DNA of 64,000 nucleotides from Kitasatospora sp. MAP5-34. Lineage in GTDB: Bacteria; Actinomycetota; Actinomycetes; Streptomycetales; Streptomycetaceae. The stretch is from NCBI RefSeq assembly GCF_029894335.1, contig NZ_JARXZC010000028.1:37409-101408 (forward strand). The letters are read 5' to 3'. The notes under the pieces are model-generated. The model saw only the letters and a program-made list of their open reading frames with translations. It did no database searches and was not told where the DNA came from. The position numbers and the translations under genes were made by a program. Below are positions 1-9,400 of this stretch, piece after piece. Numbering within the stretch: position 1 is the first letter of the stretch; each line of letters opens with the position of its first letter.

Positions 1-36
1 CTGATCGAGGGCGACCAGCAGGAGGCCGGCGCGTGA
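1..36 (+). CDS. C-terminal end of an upstream gene (partial)
   Basis: The window opens inside a reading frame whose last 11 codons (LIEGDQQEAGA) end in TGA at 34-36. The next gene starts with GTG at 33, so stop and start overlap as GTGA and the two genes are probably translationally coupled. In actinomycetes the gene coupled to a GH65 phosphorylase is commonly a HAD-type beta-phosphoglucomutase, which would fit, but eleven residues cannot show it. Confidence 0.6.
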   Translation: MIEGDQQEAGA

Positions 37-2432
37 CCGGCGAGAGCACCTTCACCATCGACCCCTGGGGGATCGGCGAACACGGCCTGGACCTCAGCGG
101 CCAGGCCCGCGCGGAGTCCCTCTTCGCGCTCTCCAACGGCCACATCGGCCTGCGTGGCAACCTGGACGAGGGTGAGCCGCACGGCCTGCCCGGCACGTAC
201 CTGAACGGTGTCTTCGAGCTGCGCCCGCTGCCGTACGCGGAGGGCGGCTACGGGTACCCGGAGTCCGGCCAGAGCGTCATCAACGTGACCAACGGCAAGA
301 TCATCCGACTGCTGGTGGACGACGAGCCCTTCGACCTCCGGTACGGCGAACTCCGCAGCCACCAGCGGAGTCTGGACTTCCGGGACGGTCTGCTGCGGCG
401 TGAGGCCGAGTGGACCTCGCCCGCCGGGCGGACGGTCAAGGTGGTCTCGGCCCGGCTGGTCTCGCTGACCCAGCGGGCGATCGCGGCGATCGACTACCGG
501 GTCTCGGCGGTGGACGGTCCGGTCCGGATCGTGGTCCAGTCCGAGCTGGTCGCCAACGAGCAACTCCCCACCGGCGCCGCCGATCCGCGCGCGGCGGCCG
601 TGCTGGAGGCGCCGTTGGTCTCCGAGGCGCACCAGGCGGGCGGGACCAAGGCGGTGCTGGTGCACCAGACCCGCTACAGCGAACTGCGGGTGGCGGCCGG
701 GATGGACCACGCCGTCGAGGGCTCGGACGGTTTCGACGCCGTCGCGGAGAGCTCCGAGAACCAGGGGCGGATCACCGTCACCACCGTACTGAAGCCCGGC
801 GAGGAACTACGGCTGGTCAAGTACATCGCGTACGGGTGGTCGGCGACCCGCTCGCTGCCCGCCGTCCGCGACCAGGTGGAGGCGGCGCTGACCGCCGCCC
901 GGTACACCGGCTGGGACGGGCTGGTGGCCGAACAGCGCAAGTACCTGGCGGAGTTCTGGAAAACCAGCGACATCCGGATCGAAGGCGACGTCGAACTCCA
1001 GCAGGCCGTCCGGTTCGCCATGTTCCACGTCCTGCAGGCGGGTGCTCGCAGCGAGGAACGGGCCATCCCCGCAAAGGGGTTGACCGGCCCCGGGTACGAC
1101 GGCCACAGCTTCTGGGACACCGAGGCATTCGTGCTGCCGGTGCTCACCTACTGCCTGCCCGGCGCGGTCAAGCAGGCGCTGCGCTGGCGGCACGGCACGC
1201 TGCCGATGGCCCGCGACCGGGCGGCCCAACTCGGCCTGGCGGGTGCGGTGTTCCCATGGCGGACGATCCACGGCGAGGAGTGCTCGGGGTACTGGCCGGC
1301 CGGTACCGCCGCCTTCCACATCGGCGCGGACATCGCGGCGGCCGTCGCCCGGTACGTCCGGGCGACGGCGGACGTCGAGTTCGAGCGGGAATACGGGCTC
1401 GAACTGCTGGTGGAGACCGCGCGGATGTGGCGTTCGCTGGGACACCACGACGCGGCCGGACGGTTCCGGATCGAGGGCGTCACCGGCCCGGACGAGTACA
1501 GCGCCGTCGCGGACAACAACGTGTTCACCAACCTGATGGCGCAGACCAACCTGCGGGACGCCGCCGAGGCCGCCACCCGGCACCAACAGGAGTCGGCCGC
1601 ACTGGGCGTGGACACCGAGGAGGCGGCCGCCTGGCGGGACGCCGCCACCGCGATGTACATCCCGTACGACGAGAAGCTCGGCGTGCACCCGCAGGCGGAC
1701 GGTTTCACCGACCACCAGGCCTGGGACTTCGACGCCACCCCGCCGGAGAATTACCCGCTGCTCCTGCACTACCCGTACTTCGACCTGTACCGGAAGCAGG
1801 TGGTCAAACAGGCCGACCTGGTGCTCGCGATGCAGTTGCGCGGCGACGCCTTCACCGACGAGCAGAAGGCCCGCAACTTCGCCTACTACGAGCGGCTGAC
1901 CGTCCGGGACTCCTCGCTCTCGGCCTGCACCCAGGCGGTCATCGCGGCCGAGGTCGGCCAGCTGGAGCTGGCGTACGACTACACCGCCGAGGCCGCGCTG
2001 ATGGACCTGCACGACCTGGGCGGCAACACCAGCGACGGGCTGCACATGGCCTCGCTGGCCGGCGCCTGCATCGCGCTGGTGCAGGGCTTCGGCGGGCTGC
2101 GCGATCACAGCGGGCACCTCTTCTTCCGGCCCCGGCTGCCGAGCGGGCTGGCGCGGCTCTCGTTCTCGATGCTGGTGCGGGAGAGCCTGCTGCACCTGGA
2201 GATCTCCCACGCGAGGACGACCTACTCGGTGCTCCGGGGCGGGCCGCTCCGCCTGCTGCACGAGGGCGAGGAGCTGGTGATCGCCCCCGGTGAGCCGGTC
2301 AGCCGCCCGATGGCCGTGGTGGAACCGGTCGAGCGCTGCGCGCAGCCGCCGGGGCGGGAGCCGGCCCGGCGGAAGACGCAGGCCGGGGTGCAGATCGGCA
2401 GCGGTGCGGTGGAGCACCTGCAGGCGGAGTGA
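33..2432 (+). CDS. Glycoside hydrolase family 65 protein (maltose/trehalose/kojibiose phosphorylase type)
   Basis: A 799-residue cytosolic enzyme expected to phosphorolyse an alpha-glucosyl disaccharide to beta-glucose 1-phosphate and glucose. The order is that of GH65: an N-terminal beta-sandwich (about 1-270), a linker, an (alpha/alpha)6 barrel (about 320-700) and a small C-terminal beta domain. The barrel has the family's GPDEY motif at 485-489, with Glu488 in the place of the general acid, and the WDTE motif near 365. Length is normal for the family (750-800). GTG at 33 has a GGAGG seven bases upstream and overlaps the previous stop. Substrate (maltose, trehalose, kojibiose, nigerose) cannot be told from sequence. 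Downstream coupling is absent: a 134-bp gap follows. Confidence 0.9.
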   Translation: MTGESTFTIDPWGIGEHGLDLSGQARAESLFALSNGHIGLRGNLDEGEPHGLPGTYLNGVFELRPLPYAEGGYGYPESGQSVINVTNGKIIRLLVDDEPFDLRYGELRSHQRSLDFRDGLLRREAEWTSPAGRTVKVVSARLVSLTQRAIAAIDYRVSAVDGPVRIVVQSELVANEQLPTGAADPRAAAVLEAPLVSEAHQAGGTKAVLVHQTRYSELRVAAGMDHAVEGSDGFDAVAESSENQGRITVTTVLKPGEELRLVKYIAYGWSATRSLPAVRDQVEAALTAARYTGWDGLVAEQRKYLAEFWKTSDIRIEGDVELQQAVRFAMFHVLQAGARSEERAIPAKGLTGPGYDGHSFWDTEAFVLPVLTYCLPGAVKQALRWRHGTLPMARDRAAQLGLAGAVFPWRTIHGEECSGYWPAGTAAFHIGADIAAAVARYVRATADVEFEREYGLELLVETARMWRSLGHHDAAGRFRIEGVTGPDEYSAVADNNVFTNLMAQTNLRDAAEAATRHQQESAALGVDTEEAAAWRDAATAMYIPYDEKLGVHPQADGFTDHQAWDFDATPPENYPLLLHYPYFDLYRKQVVKQADLVLAMQLRGDAFTDEQKARNFAYYERLTVRDSSLSACTQAVIAAEVGQLELAYDYTAEAALMDLHDLGGNTSDGLHMASLAGACIALVQGFGGLRDHSGHLFFRPRLPSGLARLSFSMLVRESLLHLEISHARTTYSVLRGGPLRLLHEGEELVIAPGEPVSRPMAVVEPVERCAQPPGREPARRKTQAGVQIGSGAVEHLQAE

Positions 2433-2566
2433 CCGGAACCGGGGCGATCGGTGCCATGTCCTCTGTATGTGAAGTTTTGCCACGGATGCTGTGTGAACGT
2501 CTTACTATCCTGGTTAATGATCAGCCCTGGGCAATCATGTCCGGGTAACCGTTTGGGGGGTGACCG

Positions 2567-3580
2567 ATGGCCGAGCCGTCCATGACCTCATTCCCCACGC
2601 TCTCCGAGAGCGACCTCCGGGTCTTCCAGTGGGTCGCCGGCCACGGCGGGCTCACGCCCCAGGCGGCGGGTGAGCTCGGCATGTCGGAGAGCGACGTGCG
2701 GCGTTCGGCGGTGGTGCTGGAGCGACTTCACCTGCTGCGCCCGCTGCCCGGCGGCCCCGGCGAGGAGCCCGCGCTGGTGGCCGTCCCGCCCGAGCTCGCA
2801 GCGGCCAGCCTGCTGGCACCGGCCGAGGCCGAACTCCGCAGGCAGCTGGCCGACACCGGCCGGGTCCGGGCCGAACTGGCCCGGCTGGCACCGCTGTACG
2901 AGCAGGTCAGCTCGGCGCGGACGGTCGAACCGCTGAGCGAGGTCCTGGACCTGGACACCGTCATCGACGTGATCTACACGCTGACCGCCCGGTGCGACAC
3001 CGAGGTGCTGACCTGCCAGCCCGGCGGCCCGAGAGCGCCCCACCTGCTGGAACAGGCCTTCACCCGGGACCTGGAGATGACGCGGCGCGGAGTCCGGATG
3101 TGCACGCTCTACCAGCACACCTCGCGCCGGCACCCGCCCACCCAGGAGTACGTCCGCCGGATCAGCGCGGCCGGAGCCGAGGTGCGGACGCTGACCGCGC
3201 TGTTCGGCCGGATGATCGCCTTCGACCGGGAGACCGTGATCATCCCGCACCACGAGGCGTACGACGGCGCGGTGGTGGTCCGGGACCCGTCCGCCGTCGC
3301 GTACCTGTGCGCGGTCTTCGACCACTCCTGGACGCTGGCCGATCCGTACGCCCCGGTCGGCCAGACGCAGGGCGACTCCGCGCTCGACGAGATCAAACAG
3401 GCCATCATCCGCTTGCTGGCGGAGGGCATGAAGGACGAGATGATCGCCCGTCGGCTCGGGATGTCGCTGCGGACCTGCCGCAAGCACATAGCGGAGAGCA
3501 TGGAGACCCTCGGCGCGAGCAGCCGCTTCCAGGCGGGCTATCTGGCCCGGGCGCGGAGTGAACTCGTCGACCCGCTCTGA
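2567..3580 (+). CDS. LuxR-type HTH regulator with TrmB-like N-terminus
   Basis: A 337-residue DNA-binding protein. Residues about 10-60 look like a winged-helix/TrmB-type segment, 90-260 resemble the phospholipase-D-like sensing fold often found with it, and about 270-330 form a LuxR HTH (from IKQAIIRLLAEG to the recognition helix around SLRTCRKHIAES). This architecture is common among streptomycete regulators beside peptide natural-product clusters. There is no receiver domain, so it is not a classical response regulator. ATG 2567 follows a G-rich stretch that can serve as ribosome binding site. It converges on the P450 operon across the 45-bp repeat array and may regulate the RiPP locus, which is inferred from position only. 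Confidence 0.8.
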   Translation: MAEPSMTSFPTLSESDLRVFQWVAGHGGLTPQAAGELGMSESDVRRSAVVLERLHLLRPLPGGPGEEPALVAVPPELAAASLLAPAEAELRRQLADTGRVRAELARLAPLYEQVSSARTVEPLSEVLDLDTVIDVIYTLTARCDTEVLTCQPGGPRAPHLLEQAFTRDLEMTRRGVRMCTLYQHTSRRHPPTQEYVRRISAAGAEVRTLTALFGRMIAFDRETVIIPHHEAYDGAVVVRDPSAVAYLCAVFDHSWTLADPYAPVGQTQGDSALDEIKQAIIRLLAEGMKDEMIARRLGMSLRTCRKHIAESMETLGASSRFQAGYLARARSELVDPL

Positions 3581-3601
3581 CCACTGCGGGATGCCCGGCG
3601 T

Positions 3602-3780
3602 CGCGCGCCCTGCGGGAACTATGAGACCTGCCCTAAGGGCAGAGTGTTGCGCGCCTGCGGGAACTATGAGACCTGCCCTAAGGGCAGAGTGTTGCGCGCC
3701 TGCGGGAATTATGAGACCCGCCCTAAGGGCAGAGTGGTGCGCGCCTGCGGGAATTATGAGACCCGCCCTAAGGGCAGACT
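3602..3780. repeat. 45-bp tandem repeat array with a palindrome in each unit
   Basis: Four units start at 3616, 3661, 3706 and 3751, exactly 45 bp apart, the last partial. They differ at only a few positions (gaact/gaatt, acctg/acccg). Each unit carries GCCCTAAGGGC, two 5-bp arms around one A. The array fills the gap between two convergent genes. The last unit overlaps the P450 gene: the CTA at 3768-3770 in its palindrome is the complement of the P450 TAG stop. The arrangement suggests tandem duplication of the gene's 3' end and could act as a repeated two-way terminator. No spacers, so not CRISPR. Confidence 0.95.
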
Positions 3781-4940
3781 GTCAGCGGGAGGGCCTTGAG
3801 ACGGCGGTGCTGGTGGCCGCCGCTCCAGGACAGCTCGGTCGGCGGGCAGGCCAGGCGGAAGGCGGGCCAGCGGGCGAGGAGCGCGGTCAGGGCCACGGTC
3901 AGCTCCAGCTTCGCGAGGCCGGCGCCGATGCAGTAGTGCGGACCGGCGCCGAAGCTGAGATGGCGGGGCCCGCCCGGACGGCCGAGGTCGAGCCGGTCCG
4001 GGTCCTGGTGGCTGCGCGGGTCGTGGTTGGCCGCAGCGACCGAGAGCAGCACGCTGCTGCCCGCCGGGATCACCGTCCCGCCGATTTGTACGTCCGCCAG
4101 CGCGACCCGGCGGGTGCTGAACGGCCCTGGGGTGTCCCAGCGCAGCAGCTCGTCCACGGCACGGGGCATCAGCGCGGGGTCGGCGCGCAGCCGCTCCAAC
4201 TCCCCGGGGTGGTCGAGCAGGGCGAGGACGCACATGCCCAGCATCTGCACCGTGCTGTCGAACCCTGCGAGCAGGAGCATCGCGAGCAGGTCGACCAGCT
4301 CCGCCTCGGTGACCTCGCCGCTCGCCTGCCAGGCCCGGACCACGACGGAGACGACGTCCTCGCCCGGTTCGGCGAGGCGGTCGGCGATCTGGGCGCGGAT
4401 GACGGCGTCGAGGCCGTCGAGGGCCCGTTCGGTGTCGCGGTAGCCGAGCAGGTCGGACACCGCGCGGTGCAGCTTCGGGACGGTTTGCTCGGGGATGCCG
4501 AAGACCTCGCAGAGCACCGCGAAGGCGAACGGTTCGGCGAAGTCGGCCATCAGCTCGACGGTTTCCGGGGTGCCCAGTGCGGCGAGCCGCGCCGTGGCCA
4601 GCTGTTCGACCCGGGGGCGGTGCGGCGCGATCCGGCCGGGGGTGAACGCCGGGGCGGCGAGCCGCCGGATCCGGGTGTGGTCCGGCGGGTCGTAGTTGAC
4701 CAGGGTCATGTCCAACGCCCGGTGCGGGCGGCCGGGTTGCGGCGGGGTGCCGCGCAGTGAGAGCCGGGGGTCCAGAAACCCGGCCCGGACGTCCGCCGCG
4801 CGGGTGACCAGCCAGACCGGCCGCCCGGCGGGCGTGGTGACCCGGGCCACCGGGCAGCCCTCCCGCAGGCCGGCCAGGACGGCATCCGGGTGTGCGATGA
4901 AGTCGCCGCCGAGCGGCGAGCGGGTGTCGGTCGTGGTCAT
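3768..4940 (-). CDS. Cytochrome P450 (bacterial class I)
   Basis: A 390-residue soluble P450, presumably fed electrons by ferredoxin and its reductase, neither of which is nearby. The haem-ligand loop is FGAGPHYCIG with Cys337. The I-helix motif is AGFDST and the K-helix ELLR supplies ExxR. ATG 4940 has a GGGAGA seven bases upstream. It is the last gene of the - strand operon that begins with the radical SAM gene at 11675, 68 bp after the GAF gene. The gap between them holds several copies of a GGGCAGGGCTCA element. Placement suggests tailoring of the peptide product, but a stand-alone role is possible. Its stop codon lies in the 45-bp repeat array. Confidence 0.9.
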   Translation of the reverse strand: MTTTDTRSPLGGDFIAHPDAVLAGLREGCPVARVTTPAGRPVWLVTRAADVRAGFLDPRLSLRGTPPQPGRPHRALDMTLVNYDPPDHTRIRRLAAPAFTPGRIAPHRPRVEQLATARLAALGTPETVELMADFAEPFAFAVLCEVFGIPEQTVPKLHRAVSDLLGYRDTERALDGLDAVIRAQIADRLAEPGEDVVSVVVRAWQASGEVTEAELVDLLAMLLLAGFDSTVQMLGMCVLALLDHPGELERLRADPALMPRAVDELLRWDTPGPFSTRRVALADVQIGGTVIPAGSSVLLSVAAANHDPRSHQDPDRLDLGRPGGPRHLSFGAGPHYCIGAGLAKLELTVALTALLARWPAFRLACPPTELSWSGGHQHRRLKALPLTVCP

Positions 4941-5008
4941 CGGGTTTCTCCCGTCGGGGGCAGGGCTCAGGGGGTAGAGCTCAGTGGGCAGGGCTCACCG
5001 GGCAGGGC

Positions 5009-5611
5009 TCAGGGGGCGAGCAGCAGGTCGCGTACCGCGTCGAGGGCCCGGAGTCCGGCGGCGCGGTCGGCCGGGTCGAGCCCGTCCAGTACGAGCGCGG
5101 CGGCCGGGACCTCGGTGCCGCGCAGGGCGCGGCGGTCCAGCACGGCCCGCAGGGCGGTGGCGGCCTGTCGGGCGAACAGCGACAGCAGGTCGAGCTCGCT
5201 GAGGCTGGACCGGGCCTGCGGGGACGGGTCGAGCACCTCCAGCACCCCGAGGAGCACCCCGGAGGAGTGCAGCAGCGGCGCCGCCATCAGCGAGTCGGGT
5301 ACGTACTTGGTCGACTCCGCCAGATCGCGGGCGAAGCTGCCGTTCTGCGAGAGGTCGTCCACCACCATCGGCTCACCGGTGCTCGCCACCCAGCCCGCGA
5401 TGCCCCGCCCGGCCGGGAAGCGGGTGCCGACCAGGAACTCCTCGCCCTGGCCGGAGACGGCCTGGAAGACCAGTTCGTCCGCCTTCTCGTCCAGCAGGAA
5501 GATCGAGCTGGCCTCGGCGCCGAAGATGGCCCGGGCGGTGTCGACCACCGACTGCAGCAGCTCTCTGGCCACCGGGTCGACCTCGGTCGGGTGGCTGGTG
5601 GTCTCGGTCAT
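5009..5611 (-). CDS. GAF domain protein
   Basis: A 200-residue protein that is essentially one GAF domain (about residues 10-160) with a short Leu/Ala-rich tail. It has the expected start RELLQSVVDTARAIFGA, then SSIFLLD, and the central GRGIAGWVASTGEP. GAF domains bind small ligands or nucleotides and usually work with a partner; no output domain is fused. ATG (5609-5611) overlaps the TGA of the subtilase gene by four bases (ATGA), so the two are coupled. A nucleotide-cyclase-like protein is two genes upstream, so a cyclic-nucleotide sensing partnership is conceivable. That is inference. Confidence 0.85.
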   Translation of the reverse strand: MTETTSHPTEVDPVARELLQSVVDTARAIFGAEASSIFLLDEKADELVFQAVSGQGEEFLVGTRFPAGRGIAGWVASTGEPMVVDDLSQNGSFARDLAESTKYVPDSLMAAPLLHSSGVLLGVLEVLDPSPQARSSLSELDLLSLFARQAATALRAVLDRRALRGTEVPAAALVLDGLDPADRAAGLRALDAVRDLLLAP

Positions 5612-6453
5612 TCGGCACCCCTGTTGCTGACGGATACGTTGGAAGCGGCCTGGTAGAGCACGGACTTGAGCTGGAAGGTGGTCATCTTCGGGTACTTGGC
5701 GAGGACCCGGGCGGCGAGCCCGGCCATGTACGGCGTCGCGAAGCTGTTGCCGGTGGTGCGGATGGTGTTGCCGCCCAGCCAGGGCACGGTGACGTTCTGG
5801 CCCGGGGCGAAGAACTCCACCGGCGGCTTCGGGTTGTAGAGGTACAGCTCCGGGTCGTCCTCCTGGTGGCTGCCCACCGAGATGACCGAGGAGTACCGCC
5901 AGGGGAAGCTCTCCACCGGTGTGTTGTGGGCGGAGGCGACGATCACCGAGCGGCCGAAGAACGCCTCGTCGGCGAGGGCCCGCAGAGCGTCGGTGAACTG
6001 CGGCCGGGTGGTGGACAGGCTGAGATTGATCACGTCGAAGCGCTGCTCGACCGCCCAGCGCAGCCCCGCGAGCAGCACGTCCCCGGTGCCCGCGAACCTC
6101 TCGCCGAGCACCCGGACGCTGTACAGCTCGCAGTCCGGCGCGGTCCGGCGGATGATCCCGGCACAGGCGGTGCCGTGGCCGCAGGTGTCACCCGTCTCGG
6201 TCGGCTCGATCCGGATGCCGGCGTCGTCCTTGATCACGACGTACGAGCCGTCGACCTGGCCGACCAGCGGGTGGTCCCGTTCGACGCCGCTGTCCACGAC
6301 GCAGACCCGGACGCCCCGGCCGGTGGAGCCGCCCCAGGCCCAGTCGGGGGTGATCTCCTGGCCGTCGGCCACGATGGGGATGTCGCCCGGGCTGTGGCCG
6401 CGCAGGCTCCAGCTCAGTGCGGCGCCCGGCGCGGGCGCGGTGGGAGTGGTCAT
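5608..6453 (-). CDS. S8 family subtilisin-like serine peptidase (cytosolic)
   Basis: A 281-residue subtilase with all catalytic residues: Asp54 in VVDSG, His93 in GHGTACAG, Ser236 in GNSFATP, and the oxyanion Asn176 in SAHNTP. There is no signal peptide and no long propeptide, only about 45 residues before the catalytic Asp region. It is therefore predicted to act in the cytosol, unlike most streptomycete subtilases. Compact subtilases of this kind are found as maturation proteases in RiPP clusters, so removal of the precursor leader or cutting between cores is a reasonable role. It starts 45 bp after the regulator gene and overlaps the GAF gene by four bases. Confidence 0.9.
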   Translation of the reverse strand: MTTPTAPAPGAALSWSLRGHSPGDIPIVADGQEITPDWAWGGSTGRGVRVCVVDSGVERDHPLVGQVDGSYVVIKDDAGIRIEPTETGDTCGHGTACAGIIRRTAPDCELYSVRVLGERFAGTGDVLLAGLRWAVEQRFDVINLSLSTTRPQFTDALRALADEAFFGRSVIVASAHNTPVESFPWRYSSVISVGSHQEDDPELYLYNPKPPVEFFAPGQNVTVPWLGGNTIRTTGNSFATPYMAGLAARVLAKYPKMTTFQLKSVLYQAASNVSVSNRGAE

Positions 6454-6498
6454 CGGGGGAGTCGCTCCTCTGGTGGGTGCTGGTGGACGGGCCCTTGC

Positions 6499-9400
6499 TC
6501 AGCGCTGGGCCCGCTGGGCCCGGTGAGCGGCCTCGGTCAGGTCGGCGGCGCGGCGGACGCCGACCAGGTGGCCCTTGGCGGCGAAGTGCCGGCCCGCTCT
6601 GGCGGCGGCCCCGGCCGCAGCCGTCTCGTGGCCCAGGGCCAGCGCGGTGTGGGCCTCGTCCAGGGCGGCGGTGGCCTGCACCACGGGCGAGTCGGTGCGC
6701 TCGGCCTCCGCGACGGCCCGCGCCGCGAGGTCGGCCGCGCCCTGCTCGCTGCCCGCCCGCAACCGGGCGAGCGTGCCGTGCAGGTCGGCGGAGTCGGCCA
6801 GTGGCAGCTGGTCGGCGCAGTCCGCCGGGCCGGCCGGGGAGAGCAGGCCGGACAGCTCGTCGAGGTGTGCGTGGGCCCCTGCCAGGTCGCCGGAGTCCAG
6901 CAGGACGCGGGCCAGGTCGCGCGTGATGCCACCGAGCAGGCTGGTGGCGCCGAGTTCGCGGCAGGCCCGGTCCGCCTCGCGGAGCAGCCGGGTGGCCCGG
7001 GCCGGACGGTCCGCCAGGGCCTCCACCGCCGCCCGGAAGATCGGCATGAAGACCAGCGCCTCGGCGAAGCCGAGTTCGCGGCAGAGCCGGTCGGCCTCCG
7101 CCAGGCAGCGCCGGGCGCCGTCCCAGTCCTGCCGCAGTGCCAGCAGCACCGCGAGCGGGCAGTTGAGGGTGACCTGCGCGGCCCGCCGGTCGGAGCCGTG
7201 CTCGGCCAGCAGCGCGCGGCAGCGGGCCACGGCGGCGGGTACGGGCGTCGGCCCCATCCAGAGCGACACCCCGATCGCACCGAGGGCGGCGGCCCGTTCG
7301 GGCTCGGCGCCGGCCAGTACGGCCTGTTCCAACGCCCGTTCGAGCAGGGTCTCGGCGGTGCCGTGCCGGCCCAGCAGCTGCTGGTGCTGGGCCAGCCGCA
7401 GGCAGGCCCGGGCCACCCCGAGGTGGTCCTGGGCGGTCTCGAACAGCGGGAGCACCTCGCGGGCCGTCCGGGCGGCGTGCCCGAGCCCGGGGCCCGGGTC
7501 CAGCACGGCGAGGCCGAGCCTGGCGTGGGCCGCGACCACCGGGTCGTCGGTGGTGGCGACGTCCTGGAGCAGCTGCCGCCCCTCCTCGGTGCGCCCGGTG
7601 GCCAGGCGCACCTCGGCCAGCCGCCAGGCGGCCGTCAGCCAGGCGGGCTCGCCGGGCCGGGCGAGCGCGACGGCGCCGTCGAGCAGCTCCTCGGCCCAGC
7701 CCAGGTCGGCGCGGGCCAGCGCCAGCGCACCGGCGGCCGCCAGGTGACCGGCGGCGCGGCGGCGCAGGTCCTGGGTGTGCGGGTCGATCAGGCCGAGTTC
7801 GCTGCGGTAGCGGTGGGCCTTGGCGAGGTGGTTGCCGACCGAGCTGTCCGGCGCACCCCGCCCGGCGAGCAGGTCGGCGGCGCGTTCGTGCCGCTCGGCG
7901 CGGACCCGCTTGGCCATGCCCTGGTACGAGACCTCCTGCACCAGGCCGCTGCTGAAGCGGTACCCGGCGTCCCGGCCGTCCGGTTCGACCAGCCGGCGGC
8001 GGACCAGCCGGAGGAGTGCGGGCGGCAGGGTGTCCAACCCGGCCGCGTCGGGCTGCAGTTCGCCGCCCGGACGGCCCTCGGGGCCGCTGCGGGCCAGCCC
8101 GGTCAGCTCGCCCTGGCCGAACTCGCGGCCGACCACCGAGGCCAGCGACAGCGTGGTGCGCTCGGCGGCCTCCAGGGCGTCGATCCGGGCGCCGAGCAAC
8201 GCCTGTACGGTCGGCGGGAGTTCGTCGGGGTTCCGGTTCTCGGCGACCATCGCGAGCAGCTGCTCCAGGTGCAGCGGGTTGCCCTCGGCCCGTTCGAGCA
8301 GCTGGCTCATGGTGCCCGCGCCGTGGGCTGACACCTCGGCGAGCCCGGCGGCCAGCCGGACGCTCTCGGCGGCGGACAGCCCCGGCAGCAGGATGCTGTG
8401 CGCGCCCGCACCCCAGTCCGGGCTGTGTTCCAGCAGCTCCAGCCGGGCGGCGCAGACGATCAGTACGTGCTGCGCGACGAGCCCGGCGGTGAGCCGTTCC
8501 AGCACGTCGCGCAGGACCGGACCGGCCCAGTGGAAGTCGTCCAGGACCAGCACCACCGGCTGGTGTACGGCGAGTTCGGAGAGCAGCCCGGTCAGGGCGG
8601 CGCAGGTGTCCTCGACCGAGGGGTTGGGCGTGCCGTCGTGCAGCAGCCCCTGTCGCAGCACCTCCGGGACGAGTGCGGCCGGGACGACTGTGGGCAGCGC
8701 GCTGTCGAGCAGGCGGCGCAGCGCGTCCGCCAGCGGGGCGAGGCTGCCGCTCTCGCCGTACGGGCGGCAGCGCCCGGCGCCCCAGCGCGGGGTGGAGCGG
8801 AGCAGCCACTCCCGGATCAGCCGGGTCTTGCCGATGCCCGCCTCGCCGTAGAGCGTCACCAGTCCGGAGCCGTTCTCGGGTCGCGCCAACGCGCTCTCCA
8901 GGGCGGCCAGTTCGGCTTCACGTCCGATCAACGGGGTGTCGAAACGGCGGAGCAGCTCCGGGTCGTCGCCCTGCAGGCCGAGCAGCCGGTGCGCCCGGAC
9001 CTGCTCCGACTTTCCCTTCAGGGTGAGCAGGCCGGCGTCCTCGACGACGGCGGCCGCGCCCACCGCGCGCAGGGTCTCGGGGCCGATCAGGATCTGGCCG
9101 GCCCCGGCGTTCTGCTCCAGCCGGGCGGCGACGTTGACCACCTCGCCGGAGACCAGCGCCTGCCGGGCCGAGGCGTCCGAATTGGCCACCGCCTCACCGG
9201 TGTTGACGCCGATCCGGACGTCCAGCCGGATGCCGAGGGCGGCCGTCAGCTCGGAGTTGAGCTCGGCGAGCGCGGTGAGCATGTCCAGGGTGGCGGCCAC
9301 CGCGCGGCGGGCGTCGTCCTCGTGCATGACGGGGATGCCGAACACCGCCATCACCGCGTCGCCGATGAACTTCTCCACCGTGCCGCCGTGTGCCTCGATC

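Noticed and set aside
2477..2508. Sigma-70 type promoter before the LuxR gene (TTGCCA and TACTAT)
   Set aside because: The spacer would be 20 bases, longer than normal, so I did not call it as a feature.
3602..3780. CRISPR array
   Set aside because: Repeats are directly adjacent with no variable spacers and no cas genes are present; the same holds for the 16-bp and 17-bp arrays.
3558..4760. A 400-residue + strand frame running through the 45-bp repeats and over the P450
   Set aside because: It only reflects the repeat and the high-GC mirror of the P450 gene; no start site or domain.
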